Shown: positions 1 through 7,224, numbered from the stretch's first letter. The stretch: 8,126 nucleotides of DNA from Actinomycetota bacterium (GCA_013817555.1 JACDCN010000084.1:1-8126); one strand, 5' to 3'. Notes: generated from the letters alone by a model not told the origin. Numbers and translations are program-made.

Positions 1-231
1 GGGTGGGTGCGCGCCCAGCGGGCGGTCGGGGTCGCCGACACGACGGACTTCTTCGAGCTGCGCGCCTGGTCGCGACTCTGGCTCGCCGAGACGCTCGTCG
101 TCGCCGGCCGTTCTGCCGATGCCTCCGAGACAGCCGCGAGCATCCTCCTGATCCATGAGGCAAAGGGCGACGTCACGGGCGCCGCTCGCACACGTGAGCG
201 CCTCGTCGAGTTGGGTATCGAGCACGGTTGA
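1..231 (+). CDS. C-terminal fragment of a TPR-like helical protein (5' end outside window)
   Basis: The frame is open from base 1 and ends at the TGA at 229-231, so only the last 76 residues are visible. They are rich in Ala, Glu, Arg and Leu and read as two or three amphipathic helices: a segment around FFELRAWSRLWLAETLVVAG, then a helix with SADASETAASILL, and a last one with KGDVTGAARTRERL. This spacing of small residues, with a closing KGD/N-x-x-GAARxR motif, resembles the C-terminal TPR region of large actinobacterial regulators or adenylate-cyclase/ATPase fusion proteins. That family assignment is inference: no catalytic domain lies in the window and the true start cannot be seen. Its stop codon is 34 bases before guaB, and the guaB promoter appears to overlap its end, so the two genes probably need not share a transcript. 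Confidence 0.6.
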   Translation, partial: GWVRAQRAVGVADTTDFFELRAWSRLWLAETLVVAGRSADASETAASILLIHEAKGDVTGAARTRERLVELGIEHG

Positions 232-265
232 CCGCATCGTCGGTCGGCGGTGGTAACGTCGAGCG
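228..265 (+). promoter_or_regulatory. Candidate leaderless promoter of guaB
   Basis: A TAACGT hexamer at 254-259 matches the actinobacterial TANNNT -10 pattern. Transcription starting 6-7 bases later would begin on or next to the A of the guaB ATG at 266, giving a leaderless mRNA. No convincing Shine-Dalgarno lies upstream of that ATG, which fits. A TTGACC at 228-233, overlapping the upstream gene's stop codon, looks like a -35 box, but its 20-base spacer is longer than usual, so the -35 call is weak. Confidence 0.5.
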
Positions 266-1780
266 ATGGAGACCGAGATCCGCCAGGAAGAGCTCGAGCG
301 GCTGATCGCCTTCGAGCGGAAGTTCGGGAAGGAAGGGCTCACGTTCGACGATGTGCTGCTGCTTCCCGCGGAGTCCGAAATCCTCCCGAACAACGTCTCC
401 ACGGTCACCCGGATCACGCCGTCGATCTCGTTGAACATCCCGCTGATCTCGGCGGCGATGGACACGGTGACCGAGGCCCGGCTCGCTATCGCACTCGCGC
501 GGGAGGGTGGTCTCGGGATCGTCCACCGCAACCTCTCGATCGCCGACCAGGTCGCGGAGGTGGACAAGGTCAAGCGCTCGGAGTCGGGGATGATCGTCGA
601 GCCGGTCACTCTTCGCGCCGACGACCTGGTCGCCGATGCGCTCGAGCTGATGGAGCGCTACCGGATCTCCGGCGTGCCGATCGTCGATGACCGCGAGGTT
701 CTCGTCGGCATCCTCACGAACCGCGACCTGCGCTTCGAGACGGACACGTCTCAGCCCGTCTCGGCGCTGATGACCGCGCGGAATCTCGTGACCGCGCCCG
801 CGGGCACGACGCTCGAGGAGGCCGAGGAGATCCTCCACCGCAACAAGATCGAGAAGCTCCCGGTCGTCGACGCCGACGGACGGCTCAAGGGCTTGATCAC
901 GGTCAAGGACATCTCGAAGCGCATCAGATATCCAGATGCGACCAAGGACGCGCAGGGCCGGCTCAGGGTGGGCGCGGCGGTCGGAGTGGGAGACGATGCG
1001 CTCGAGCGTGCGGCGACACTGGTCGACGCCGAGGTCGACGTGCTCGTCGTCGACACGGCGCACGGTCACTCCCACGGCGTCCTCGATGTCGTCCGCCGGA
1101 TCAAGGCACTCCACGACGTCGAGCTGATCGCCGGCAACATCGCCACAGGGGATGCTGCCCGGGCGCTGATCGACGCCGGCGCGGACGCGGTGAAGGCCGG
1201 TGTCGGACCCGGCTCGACATGTACCACTCGAATCGTCGCCGGCATCGGGGTTCCGCAGATCACCGCGGTCTACGACATCGCCCAGGTCGCGCACGAGCTG
1301 GAGGTGCCGGTGATCGCCGATGGAGGAGTCCGCTCCTCGGGCGACATCGCGAAGGCGATCGCCGCAGGAGCCGACGCGGTCATGCTCGGCTCGATGCTCG
1401 CGGGCACCGACGAGTCTCCGGGAGAGGTCATGGTTGCCCAGGGCGAGCGTTTCAAGGAGTACCGCGGAATGGGGTCGCTCGGCGCCATGAAGGCGCGCTC
1501 GTTCTCGAAGGACCGCTACTTCCAAGGCGACGTCGAAGACGTGGACAAGCTGGTGCCGGAGGGCATCGAGGGTCGCGTCCCGTACAAAGGGCCTCTAGCG
1601 CCGATCATCCTGCAGGTGGTAGGAGGGTTGCGCCAGGCGATGGGCTACTGCGGCACAGCCACGATCGAGGAGATGAAGACGCAGACACGCTTCACTCGCA
1701 TCACCCCGGCCGGCCTGCAGGAGAGCCACCCGCACGGCATCACGATCACGAAGGACGCGCCCAACTACAGACGAAGCTGA
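266..1780 (+). CDS. guaB: Inosine-5'-monophosphate dehydrogenase (IMPDH)
   Basis: Cytoplasmic enzyme that oxidises IMP to XMP with NAD+, the first committed step of guanine nucleotide synthesis. The 504-residue length is normal for a CBS-containing IMPDH. The N-terminal barrel begins with LTFDDVLLLPAES (25-37) and DTVTEARLAIALAREGGLG (66-84). Two CBS domains lie at about 112-165 and 172-225. The barrel resumes with DTAHGHS (263-269), the catalytic loop GPGSTCTTR (314-322, nucleophile Cys319), ADGGVRSSGD (351-360), the RGMGSLGAM segment (400-408), and the flap EGRVPYKGPL (435-444) with the Arg-Tyr pair. The base before Cys319 encodes Thr where Ile is usual. About 20 residues precede the conserved core; ATG 266 is the first start in the frame and fits a leaderless transcript. 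It overlaps guaA by one base (TGATG), so the two are very likely co-transcribed and translationally coupled. Confidence 0.97.
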   Translation: METEIRQEELERLIAFERKFGKEGLTFDDVLLLPAESEILPNNVSTVTRITPSISLNIPLISAAMDTVTEARLAIALAREGGLGIVHRNLSIADQVAEVDKVKRSESGMIVEPVTLRADDLVADALELMERYRISGVPIVDDREVLVGILTNRDLRFETDTSQPVSALMTARNLVTAPAGTTLEEAEEILHRNKIEKLPVVDADGRLKGLITVKDISKRIRYPDATKDAQGRLRVGAAVGVGDDALERAATLVDAEVDVLVVDTAHGHSHGVLDVVRRIKALHDVELIAGNIATGDAARALIDAGADAVKAGVGPGSTCTTRIVAGIGVPQITAVYDIAQVAHELEVPVIADGGVRSSGDIAKAIAAGADAVMLGSMLAGTDESPGEVMVAQGERFKEYRGMGSLGAMKARSFSKDRYFQGDVEDVDKLVPEGIEGRVPYKGPLAPIILQVVGGLRQAMGYCGTATIEEMKTQTRFTRITPAGLQESHPHGITITKDAPNYRRS

Positions 1781-3357
1781 TGGCGGACGTTGTCCCCTTC
1801 CCGGTGCCGGAACCCATACCGGAGGAGCGGCCGGTCCTCGTCGTCGACCTCGGCGGCCAGTACAGCCAGCTGATCGCGAGGCGCGTTCGCGAAGCTCGCG
1901 TCTATTCGGAGCTCGTCGGGCACCGGCTGTCGGCGGACGAGATCGCGCGGCGAAACCCCGCGGCGCTCGTTCTCTCCGGCGGTCCTGCGTCCGTGTACAG
2001 CGACGGAGCGCCTGATCTCGACCCCCGGATCTTCGAGCTCGGAGTTCCCACGCTCGGAATCTGTTACGGGATGCAGCTGATGGCACGCGATCTCGGTGGC
2101 GCGGTGGAGCGCACGGGTGTGTCCGAGTTCGGGAAGACGGACCTCGAGGCCACCGACTCCGAGCTCTTCCACGACCTGCCACCCGAGCAGACGGTCTGGA
2201 TGAGCCATCGAGACTCGGTCACCGCTCCTCCCGAGGGTGCCGTGGTGACCGCGTCGTCGCCCTCCACTCCGATCGCCGCCTTCGAGCATCGCGAGAAGCG
2301 GCTCTACGGCGTCCAGTTCCATCCCGAGGTCGTCCACACGCCGCACGGCCAGGAGATCCTCAAGAACTTCCTCTACGAGGTGGCCGACGTCCCTCCGACG
2401 TGGACGCCAGCTGCCGTCATCGAGGAGCAGGTCGAGCGGATTCGCGCGGCCGTCGGCTCAGAGCGCGTCCTCTGCGCCCTGTCGGGCGGTGTCGACTCCG
2501 CGGTCGCCGCGCTCCTCGTGCACAAGGCGGTCGGCGACCAGCTCACGTGCGTCTTCGTCGACCACGGCCTTCTGAGGGAGAACGAGGCCGGCCAGGTCGT
2601 CGAGACCTTCTCCGGCCACTTTCGGGTGCCGCTCGTCCACGTGCAGGCGCAGGAGCGCTTCCTCTCACGTCTGGCGGGGATCACCGATCCAGAGGAGAAG
2701 CGCACGATCGTCGGCGAGGAGTTCATCCGTGTATTCGAGGAGGAGGCGGCAAGGCTTGGTGACGTCCGCTTCCTCGTGCAGGGGACGCTTTACTCGGACG
2801 TCATCGAATCGGGCGGCGCCGAGGACGGCGTGGCCGCGAAGATCAAGTCGCATCACAACGTCGGCGGGCTTCCGGCCGACATGCGCATGGAGCTCGTCGA
2901 GCCGTTGCGCCTCCTCTTCAAGGACGAGGTGCGGCGCGTCGGCGAGGAGCTCGGGCTGCCCGAGCGGATGGTCTGGCGCCAGCCCTTCCCCGGGCCCGGT
3001 CTCGCGATCCGGATCATCGGCGAGGTAACCGAGGAGCGGCTTGCGATCCTGCGTCGTGCCGACGCGATCCTGCTCGAGGAGGTCCGGCGGGCCGATCTCT
3101 ATCGCGACCTCTGGCAGAGCTTCGCGGTGCTGCCGGCGATCCGCTCCGTCGGCGTGCAAGGCGACGAGCGCACCTACGCCTACCCGGTGGTGATCCGGGC
3201 CGTCACCTCCGAAGACGCGATGACCGCCGACTGGGCGCGGCTCCCGTACGACTTCCTCGAGGCCGTGTCGAGCCGGATCATCAACGAGATCCCAGGGGTC
3301 AACCGGGTCGTATACGACGTCTCTTCCAAGCCACCTGCAACGATCGAGTGGGAGTAG
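1780..3357 (+). CDS. guaA: GMP synthase (glutamine-hydrolysing)
   Basis: Cytoplasmic glutamine amidotransferase that converts XMP, ATP and glutamine to GMP, following GuaB in the pathway. The ATG at 1780 overlaps the guaB TGA and gives 525 residues, the usual GuaA length. A class I glutaminase domain fills about residues 18-200: LSGGPASVY (65-73), the nucleophile elbow GICYGMQ (93-99, Cys95) and QFHPEV (179-184) with His181 and Glu183 complete the triad. The ATP-pyrophosphatase domain follows, with the PP-loop SGGVDS (235-240), VQGTLYSDVIES (333-344) and KSHHNVGGLP (356-365). The C-terminal dimerisation domain includes GPGLAIRIIGE (405-415) and ends in the typical SKPPATIEWE. No key residue is missing. 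A Pro-rich stretch of about 17 residues before VLVVDLGGQYSQ is not conserved and may be flexible. The one-base junction with guaB suggests stop-start coupling. Confidence 0.98.
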   Translation: MADVVPFPVPEPIPEERPVLVVDLGGQYSQLIARRVREARVYSELVGHRLSADEIARRNPAALVLSGGPASVYSDGAPDLDPRIFELGVPTLGICYGMQLMARDLGGAVERTGVSEFGKTDLEATDSELFHDLPPEQTVWMSHRDSVTAPPEGAVVTASSPSTPIAAFEHREKRLYGVQFHPEVVHTPHGQEILKNFLYEVADVPPTWTPAAVIEEQVERIRAAVGSERVLCALSGGVDSAVAALLVHKAVGDQLTCVFVDHGLLRENEAGQVVETFSGHFRVPLVHVQAQERFLSRLAGITDPEEKRTIVGEEFIRVFEEEAARLGDVRFLVQGTLYSDVIESGGAEDGVAAKIKSHHNVGGLPADMRMELVEPLRLLFKDEVRRVGEELGLPERMVWRQPFPGPGLAIRIIGEVTEERLAILRRADAILLEEVRRADLYRDLWQSFAVLPAIRSVGVQGDERTYAYPVVIRAVTSEDAMTADWARLPYDFLEAVSSRIINEIPGVNRVVYDVSSKPPATIEWE

Positions 3358-3370
3358 GGGGCAGGCCACG

Positions 3371-3423
3371 TTTCCACCGCGCGTGCCGCGGATATACCTA
3401 CCGAGACATCTCTACCGAGGAGG
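3371..3423 (+). promoter_or_regulatory. Candidate promoter and strong Shine-Dalgarno for the DUF1059 gene
   Basis: The 72-base gap after guaA has an AT-richer patch (GATATACCTA, 3391-3400). TTTCCA at 3371-3376 and TATACC at 3393-3398 have a 16-base spacer and could be a weak promoter. GAGGAGG at 3417-3423 is a near-perfect Shine-Dalgarno six bases before the ATG at 3430 and fixes that start. The octamer CTACCGAG occurs twice (3398-3405 and 3412-3419), and a small CCGCG/CGCGG inverted repeat lies at 3377-3391. The ribosome-binding site is convincing; the promoter is only possible. Confidence 0.4.
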
Positions 3424-3429
3424 AAGACG

Positions 3430-3591
3430 ATGGCGAAGCAGATCAACTGTCCGTGCGGCGAGGTCGTCCGTGGCGAGACCGACGATGAGCTCGTGGCCAA
3501 CGCCGAGGAGCACATTCGAACTGCCCACCCTGAGCAGGTCGGACAGCGCTCGCGCGAAGACATCCTGGCCATGTCCGAGGACGCGGCCTAG
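3430..3591 (+). CDS. Small DUF1059-like protein with CxC...HxxxxH pattern
   Basis: A 53-residue open reading frame starts MAKQINCPCGEVVRGETDDE and continues with a helical, acidic region ending SREDILAMSEDAA. The N-terminal CPCG turn, the GETDDELVANAEEHI helix and the late SREDIL segment match my recollection of the DUF1059 family of small cytoplasmic proteins of unknown function, common in actinobacteria. Cys7, Cys9, His28 and His33 are spaced so that they could bind a metal such as zinc; that is inference. The start is well supported by GAGGAGG six bases upstream. It lies 72 bases after guaA on the same strand, so it could be read from the gua promoter, its own promoter, or both. Its TAG stop shares the palindrome CTAG (3588-3591) with the TAG stop of the convergent thiQ gene. 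No predicted transmembrane segment or signal peptide. Confidence 0.88.
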   Translation: MAKQINCPCGEVVRGETDDELVANAEEHIRTAHPEQVGQRSREDILAMSEDAA

Positions 3592-4565
3592 CGATCGAAC
3601 CCGTGGAGGGCCTTCGGGCCCTCCACGCTGAGCTCGCTGACACCGTGCTCGTCGACCTCGATCTGGACGCGGTCGCCTGGCGCTGGATGAGCGAGTGCCG
3701 CGACGACGGCTTCGAGCGTTTCGCCGGAGTTGAGCTCGATCTCCAGCTTTACGGTCGGGCCTTGTCGGACCGCGCGTCTTACCACTCCGTCACCCCCCTG
3801 GTCAGGTGCGACGGGTCGCACCGTGATCGCCTCGGGGCGAACCGCCGTGCCGTCGCGCACATTCAACCCAAGGAAGCGTGCGGTGTCCTCGTCGGCAGGA
3901 CGGGCCCAGAGCTCGTCCGGCGTTCCCACCTGCACGATCCTCCCTGCGCGCATGACCGCGACCCGGTCGCCGAGTGCGAACGCCTCCGCGCGGTCGTGGG
4001 TCACGTGGAGGGCGGTCACGCGGAGCTCGTCAAAGATCTTGGCGAGGTCCTCGAGCAACCGGTCTCGTAAGCGGCGGTCGAGCGATCCGAGCGGCTCGTC
4101 GAGCAGGAGCACGCGCGGCTCTGGCGCAAGCGCGCGTGCAAGCGCAACGCGTTGCTGCTCTCCACCCGAAAGCGTGAGGATCGAGCGCCGCTCGTAACCC
4201 GCGAGCCCGACGAGGTCGAGGCAATAACGGGCACGCCGCTCGATCTCCTGGCGGGAATCGCCCCGCATGCGGAGGCCGAACCCAACGTTCCCCCAGACGT
4301 CGCGATGGTGGAAGAGCGCGTGATCCTGGAACACGAGCCCGATTCCGCGACGATGGGCCGGAACCGAAACCAGGTCTTCGCCGTCCAGAAGTACTCGTCC
4401 CGAGTCGGGCGGTTGAAGTCCCGCAACGACACGAAGGAGCGTGCTCTTGCCCGAGCCGCTCGGCCCGAGAACCGAGACGACTTCGCCCGCGGCGATCTCG
4501 AGCGCGAGGCGGTCGAGCGCCGCTTTTCCTCCGAAGCTGACGCTCACATTCTCGATTCGGAGCAT
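3588..4565 (-). CDS. thiQ: ABC transporter ATP-binding protein, thiamine transport (ThiQ-like)
   Basis: ATPase subunit expected to sit on the cytoplasmic face and power import through the adjacent permease. The 325-residue protein has all ABC motifs: Walker A GPSGSGKS (34-41), Q-loop Gln80 (GLVFQDHALF), signature LSGGEQQR (132-139), Walker B VLLLDEP (152-158, Asp156/Glu157), D-loop GSLD (160-163) and H-loop His190 (HVTHD). A C-terminal extension of about 90 residues (237-325) contains VRPEAITVRP and looks like a TOBE domain. Classical enterobacterial ThiQ is about 230 residues and lacks this, so by domain plan it resembles PotA/FbpC-type ATPases. The thiamine assignment rests on its operon: ThiB-like and ThiP-like genes, thiN and a TPP riboswitch lie upstream. 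Its ATG overlaps the permease TGA by one base. Its last codons contain a UUCG hairpin and its stop interlocks with that of the convergent small gene. An iron-transport ATPase is the alternative on sequence alone. Confidence 0.88.
   Translation of the reverse strand: MLRIENVSVSFGGKAALDRLALEIAAGEVVSVLGPSGSGKSTLLRVVAGLQPPDSGRVLLDGEDLVSVPAHRRGIGLVFQDHALFHHRDVWGNVGFGLRMRGDSRQEIERRARYCLDLVGLAGYERRSILTLSGGEQQRVALARALAPEPRVLLLDEPLGSLDRRLRDRLLEDLAKIFDELRVTALHVTHDRAEAFALGDRVAVMRAGRIVQVGTPDELWARPADEDTARFLGLNVRDGTAVRPEAITVRPVAPDQGGDGVVRRAVRQGPTVKLEIELNSGETLEAVVAALAHPAPGDRVQIEVDEHGVSELSVEGPKALHGFDR
3603..3626 (+). terminator. Strong UUCG hairpin, probable plus-strand terminator inside thiQ
   Basis: GTGGAGGGCC (3603-3612), TTCG (3613-3616) and GGCCCTCCAC (3617-3626) form a perfect 10-bp stem with a C(UUCG)G loop, the exceptionally stable tetraloop when read on the plus strand. 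It starts 12 bases after the DUF1059 stop codon, where a terminator for the gua block would be expected. No U-tract follows, as in many high-GC hairpin terminators. The same bases encode the thiQ C-terminus VEGPKALH on the other strand, where the loop reads CGAA and should be less stable. Terminator function is inferred; the hairpin itself is certain. Confidence 0.7.
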
Positions 4566-6184
4566 CAGAACCAGCTCACGCGATCGCGCCGGAGGCGCTC
4601 GATGACGAGGATCGACAGAGCGACCGCGACCATGAGAATCACCGCGAGCGCATAGGCCTGTCCAACGTTCAGCTCACCTGGGCGTCCGAGAAAACGGAAG
4701 ATCGCGACCGGAAGCGTCGGGCTGTCCGGTCGGGCCAGGAAGACGGTCGCTCCGAACTCCCCGAGCGAGATCGCGAAAGCGAACCCGGCTGCGACTCCCA
4801 GCGCCCGGCCTGCGACTGGGAGGTCGATCTCGCGTCGCACCCGCCCCGGTGACGCGCCGAGCACTGCGGCCGCCTCGCGTTGACGCTCGTCGATGGCGCG
4901 CAGCGTGGGGGCGACGATGCGGACGACGAACGGGATCGCGACGAGAGCCTGCACCACCGGCACGATCCACGGCAAGGAGCGGAAGTCGATCGGCTCGGTG
5001 TCGAAGGCGATGACGAATCCGAAGCCGAGCATCACCGCCGACGCGCCAAGTGGGAGCATGAGCGATCCGTCGAGCAGGCGCGTCCCACCGCGGCGCGAGC
5101 CCGCGACCGCGAAGGCTGCGAGCCCGCCGCAGACGAGAGCGATTGCCGTCGCGCCGCCTGCGTAGACGATCGAGTTCACGACGGCCTCCCACGGGGTCGC
5201 AAGGAGCGCATTCGTCGGCTTGCCGAGCGCGCGGTACGCCTCGAACCCGTGTCCGCCGCCGACCGCGAGAGAGCGCTCGACGAGGACTGCGAGCGGTACG
5301 CCGAGGAAGAGCGCGAGGGCGCCGAGGCTGATGGCGGCGAACGTCCGCTCGCGCGGCGTACGCAGCGGGCGCAGCACGTCCTGTTCACGACCGCGCCAAC
5401 CGCCGACCGCGAGGCCTGCCTCCAGGCGCGTCGCCGCCCAAACGGCGAGGGCGACGCAGACGAGCTGCACGAGCGCGAGGACGGCAGCGGCCCGCAGATC
5501 GAACATCCGCACGGCCTGGTTGTAGATCTCCGTCTCGAGGGTCGAATAGCGCGGACCACCCAGGATGAGGACGACGCCGAACGACGTGAACGAGAACAGG
5601 AAGACGATCGACGCCGCAGCTGCGAGCGCTGGAGCGAGCAGCGGGAGCGTCACTTCGCGAAAGCTGCGCCAGGGCCCGGCGCCGAGGGTCGCCGCCGCCT
5701 CCGACACACGCGGATCGAGGCCGGCCCAGAATGTCCCAACGACACGAACGACGACCGCGACGTTTAAGAAGACGTGCGCGATCAGGATCGCGGCCGAGCC
5801 GCGCTCGAGCCTCTCGGGGAGCACCGCGAGGAAGGCGATTGCGACGACGACAGTGGGGAGGACGAACGGGACTGTGACGACCGCCAGCGCCACGCCTCGG
5901 CCCCGAAACGTGTAGCGACCGAGGACGTACGAGGCAGGAAAGGCGATGAGGATCGTAAGCGCGGTGGATACGACCGCCTGCCACACCGTGAACCACACGA
6001 CCTCGCGGGTCAGCGGCTCCGTGAGAACGTCGATCGCAGCCGCGAGATCGTCGCCAGAGCTGAGTCCCCGCTCCATGATCGAGACCAACGGGTAGACGAA
6101 GAAAAGTGCCAGGAACGCGAGCGGCACGCCGTACGTCAACCCGCGCCAGGTGCGCGCGCTCACCGCAGCACGATGCTTGTCCAC
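4565..6184 (-). CDS. thiP: ABC transporter permease, two fused transmembrane domains (ThiP-like)
   Basis: Inner-membrane channel of the importer. The 539 residues hold two tandem BPD_transp_1 halves, about 12 hydrophobic segments in all, joined by a charged linker near 262-281. Each half carries the EAA loop that docks the ATPase: EAAATLGAGPWRSFREVTLP (162-181) and EAAAVLGASPGRVRREIDLP (437-456). One fused chain supplying both halves is the usual arrangement for ThiP and for FbpB-type iron permeases. The operon context favours thiamine. Start choice is uncertain: GTG at 6184 gives a 25-base overlap with thiB, whereas GTG at 6163, seven codons later, gives the classic four-base GTGA overlap with the thiB stop. 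Neither has a well-placed Shine-Dalgarno (AAGGAG at 6185-6190 abuts the first and is about 21 bases from the second), so translation probably depends on coupling. It ends in a TGATG junction with thiQ. Confidence 0.9.
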   Translation of the reverse strand: MDKHRAAVSARTWRGLTYGVPLAFLALFFVYPLVSIMERGLSSGDDLAAAIDVLTEPLTREVVWFTVWQAVVSTALTILIAFPASYVLGRYTFRGRGVALAVVTVPFVLPTVVVAIAFLAVLPERLERGSAAILIAHVFLNVAVVVRVVGTFWAGLDPRVSEAAATLGAGPWRSFREVTLPLLAPALAAAASIVFLFSFTSFGVVLILGGPRYSTLETEIYNQAVRMFDLRAAAVLALVQLVCVALAVWAATRLEAGLAVGGWRGREQDVLRPLRTPRERTFAAISLGALALFLGVPLAVLVERSLAVGGGHGFEAYRALGKPTNALLATPWEAVVNSIVYAGGATAIALVCGGLAAFAVAGSRRGGTRLLDGSLMLPLGASAVMLGFGFVIAFDTEPIDFRSLPWIVPVVQALVAIPFVVRIVAPTLRAIDERQREAAAVLGASPGRVRREIDLPVAGRALGVAAGFAFAISLGEFGATVFLARPDSPTLPVAIFRFLGRPGELNVGQAYALAVILMVAVALSILVIERLRRDRVSWF

Positions 6185-7224
6185 TCCTTCACCCAGCGGT
6201 CGCGGTTAGCTCCGATGTCCGCTGCCGGGAGCTCGAGCGGGTTCTCGGGAATCACCGCAAACTTCGTGAACGCGGGTGGGAGCACGGCCGATCGGTTGAC
6301 GGGGAAGACGAACATCGATAGCGGGACGTCCTCCTGGAAGCGGGTTGCGAGCAGGAAGTCCACGAGCTTTCGCGCTCCCTCTCCGTTGCGCGTCCCGCGA
6401 AGGACGCCCGCAAACTCGATCTGGCGGAAGCAGCTGTCCTCGACCACCGCGGTTGGCGCTTCCTTCGGGCGTGGCGTGGCGAAGATCACCTCTGCGGGCG
6501 GGCTCGACGCGTACGAGACGACGATCGGGCGCTCCCCTTTCCCGGCCGCGCCGGAGAACCGCACGTTGTAGGCCTCCTCCCAGCCGTCCGCGACGAGAAC
6601 GCGGTTCTCACGTAGCTCGCGCCAGAAGTCCTGCCAGCCGGGCTCGCCGTAGCGGGCGACGGTGGCGAGCAGGAACGCCAGCCCTGGAGTCGAGGTCGCG
6701 GGATTCTCGACGACGACGAGGTTCTCGAAGCGGGGATCTGCCAGGTCGTCCAGCGAGCGTGGCGGTTCGACCGCCCGCTCTGAGAACCACGCCTTGTCGT
6801 AGTTCAGGCACACCTCGCCGTGATCGATCGGTGTCACCCGGTGCTCCGGATCGAGCGCATAGTCCTCGTCCACCTGTTCGAGTAGCGGTGACTCATACGG
6901 CTCGAAGAGATCGCCGTCGAGCGCGCGCGAAAGGAGGTTGTTGTCCACTCCAAAAAGGACGTCGCCCTGCGGGTTCCCGGCAGTGAGCAGCGCTTTCGAG
7001 AGAAGCTCGCCTGCGTCGCCGGACTGGAGGATCCGGAGCCGCAAGCCACTCTCCCGTTCGAATGCCTGTTTCACATCGTCCGAGATAACGAACGAGTCGT
7101 GCGTGACGAGGACGATGTCGGTCGGCGTTTCGTCGCTTCCACACGCGACGACTCCGAACGCCAGCGCCCCGGCTCCCGCGAAAGCTGCGATCGCCTTGTA
7201 ACAGACTGTTACTTGGCGTCTCAT
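6160..7224 (-). CDS. thiB: Thiamine-binding lipoprotein of the ABC importer (ThiB-like)
   Basis: Extracytoplasmic solute-binding protein, 354 residues, that should capture thiamine and deliver it to ThiP. The N-terminus MRRQ is followed by a hydrophobic segment (about 11-27) and a lipobox VVAC with Cys28, so it is a predicted lipoprotein anchored outside the membrane. Segments that recall the ThiB family include THDSF (41-45), GDAGELLSK (69-77), GDVLFGVDNNL (87-97), NPATSTPGLAFLL (174-186), VSYASSPPAE (236-245) and FQEDVPLSMFVFPV (296-309). The order and spacing fit a type II periplasmic-binding fold; iron-binding FbpA proteins are distant relatives and the main alternative. The ATG at 7224 overlaps the thiN TGA as ATGA, so start and coupling are clear. 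Its 3' end overlaps the permease start. No thiamine-contact residue was assigned by structure. Confidence 0.92.
   Translation of the reverse strand: MRRQVTVCYKAIAAFAGAGALAFGVVACGSDETPTDIVLVTHDSFVISDDVKQAFERESGLRLRILQSGDAGELLSKALLTAGNPQGDVLFGVDNNLLSRALDGDLFEPYESPLLEQVDEDYALDPEHRVTPIDHGEVCLNYDKAWFSERAVEPPRSLDDLADPRFENLVVVENPATSTPGLAFLLATVARYGEPGWQDFWRELRENRVLVADGWEEAYNVRFSGAAGKGERPIVVSYASSPPAEVIFATPRPKEAPTAVVEDSCFRQIEFAGVLRGTRNGEGARKLVDFLLATRFQEDVPLSMFVFPVNRSAVLPPAFTKFAVIPENPLELPAADIGANRDRWVKEWTSIVLR

Noticed and set aside
173..1525. Long 450-codon open frame antisense to guaB
   Set aside because: It lies opposite a clearly coding gene. Its composition (runs of Arg, Asp, His and Val with no recognisable motif) is typical of a complementary-strand shadow in GC-rich DNA.
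1219..1779. Upstream extension of the guaA frame through the end of guaB
   Set aside because: The extension translates to low-complexity Arg/Gly-rich sequence out of frame with guaB. GuaA has its normal length and N-terminus from the ATG at 1780.
2665..3369. 234-codon frame antisense to guaA
   Set aside because: It overlaps conserved GuaA motifs on the other strand and shows no recognisable protein features.
3377..3391. CCGCG/CGCGG hairpin after guaA as a terminator
   Set aside because: The stem is only five pairs with no U-tract and lies just before a possible promoter; chance is likely in this base composition.
4880..5767. 295-codon plus-strand open frame opposite thiP, followed by a similar frame at 5774-6571
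   Set aside because: Both are highly charged Glu/Arg/Asp-rich translations of the complement of hydrophobic membrane-protein codons; no motif or start signal supports them.
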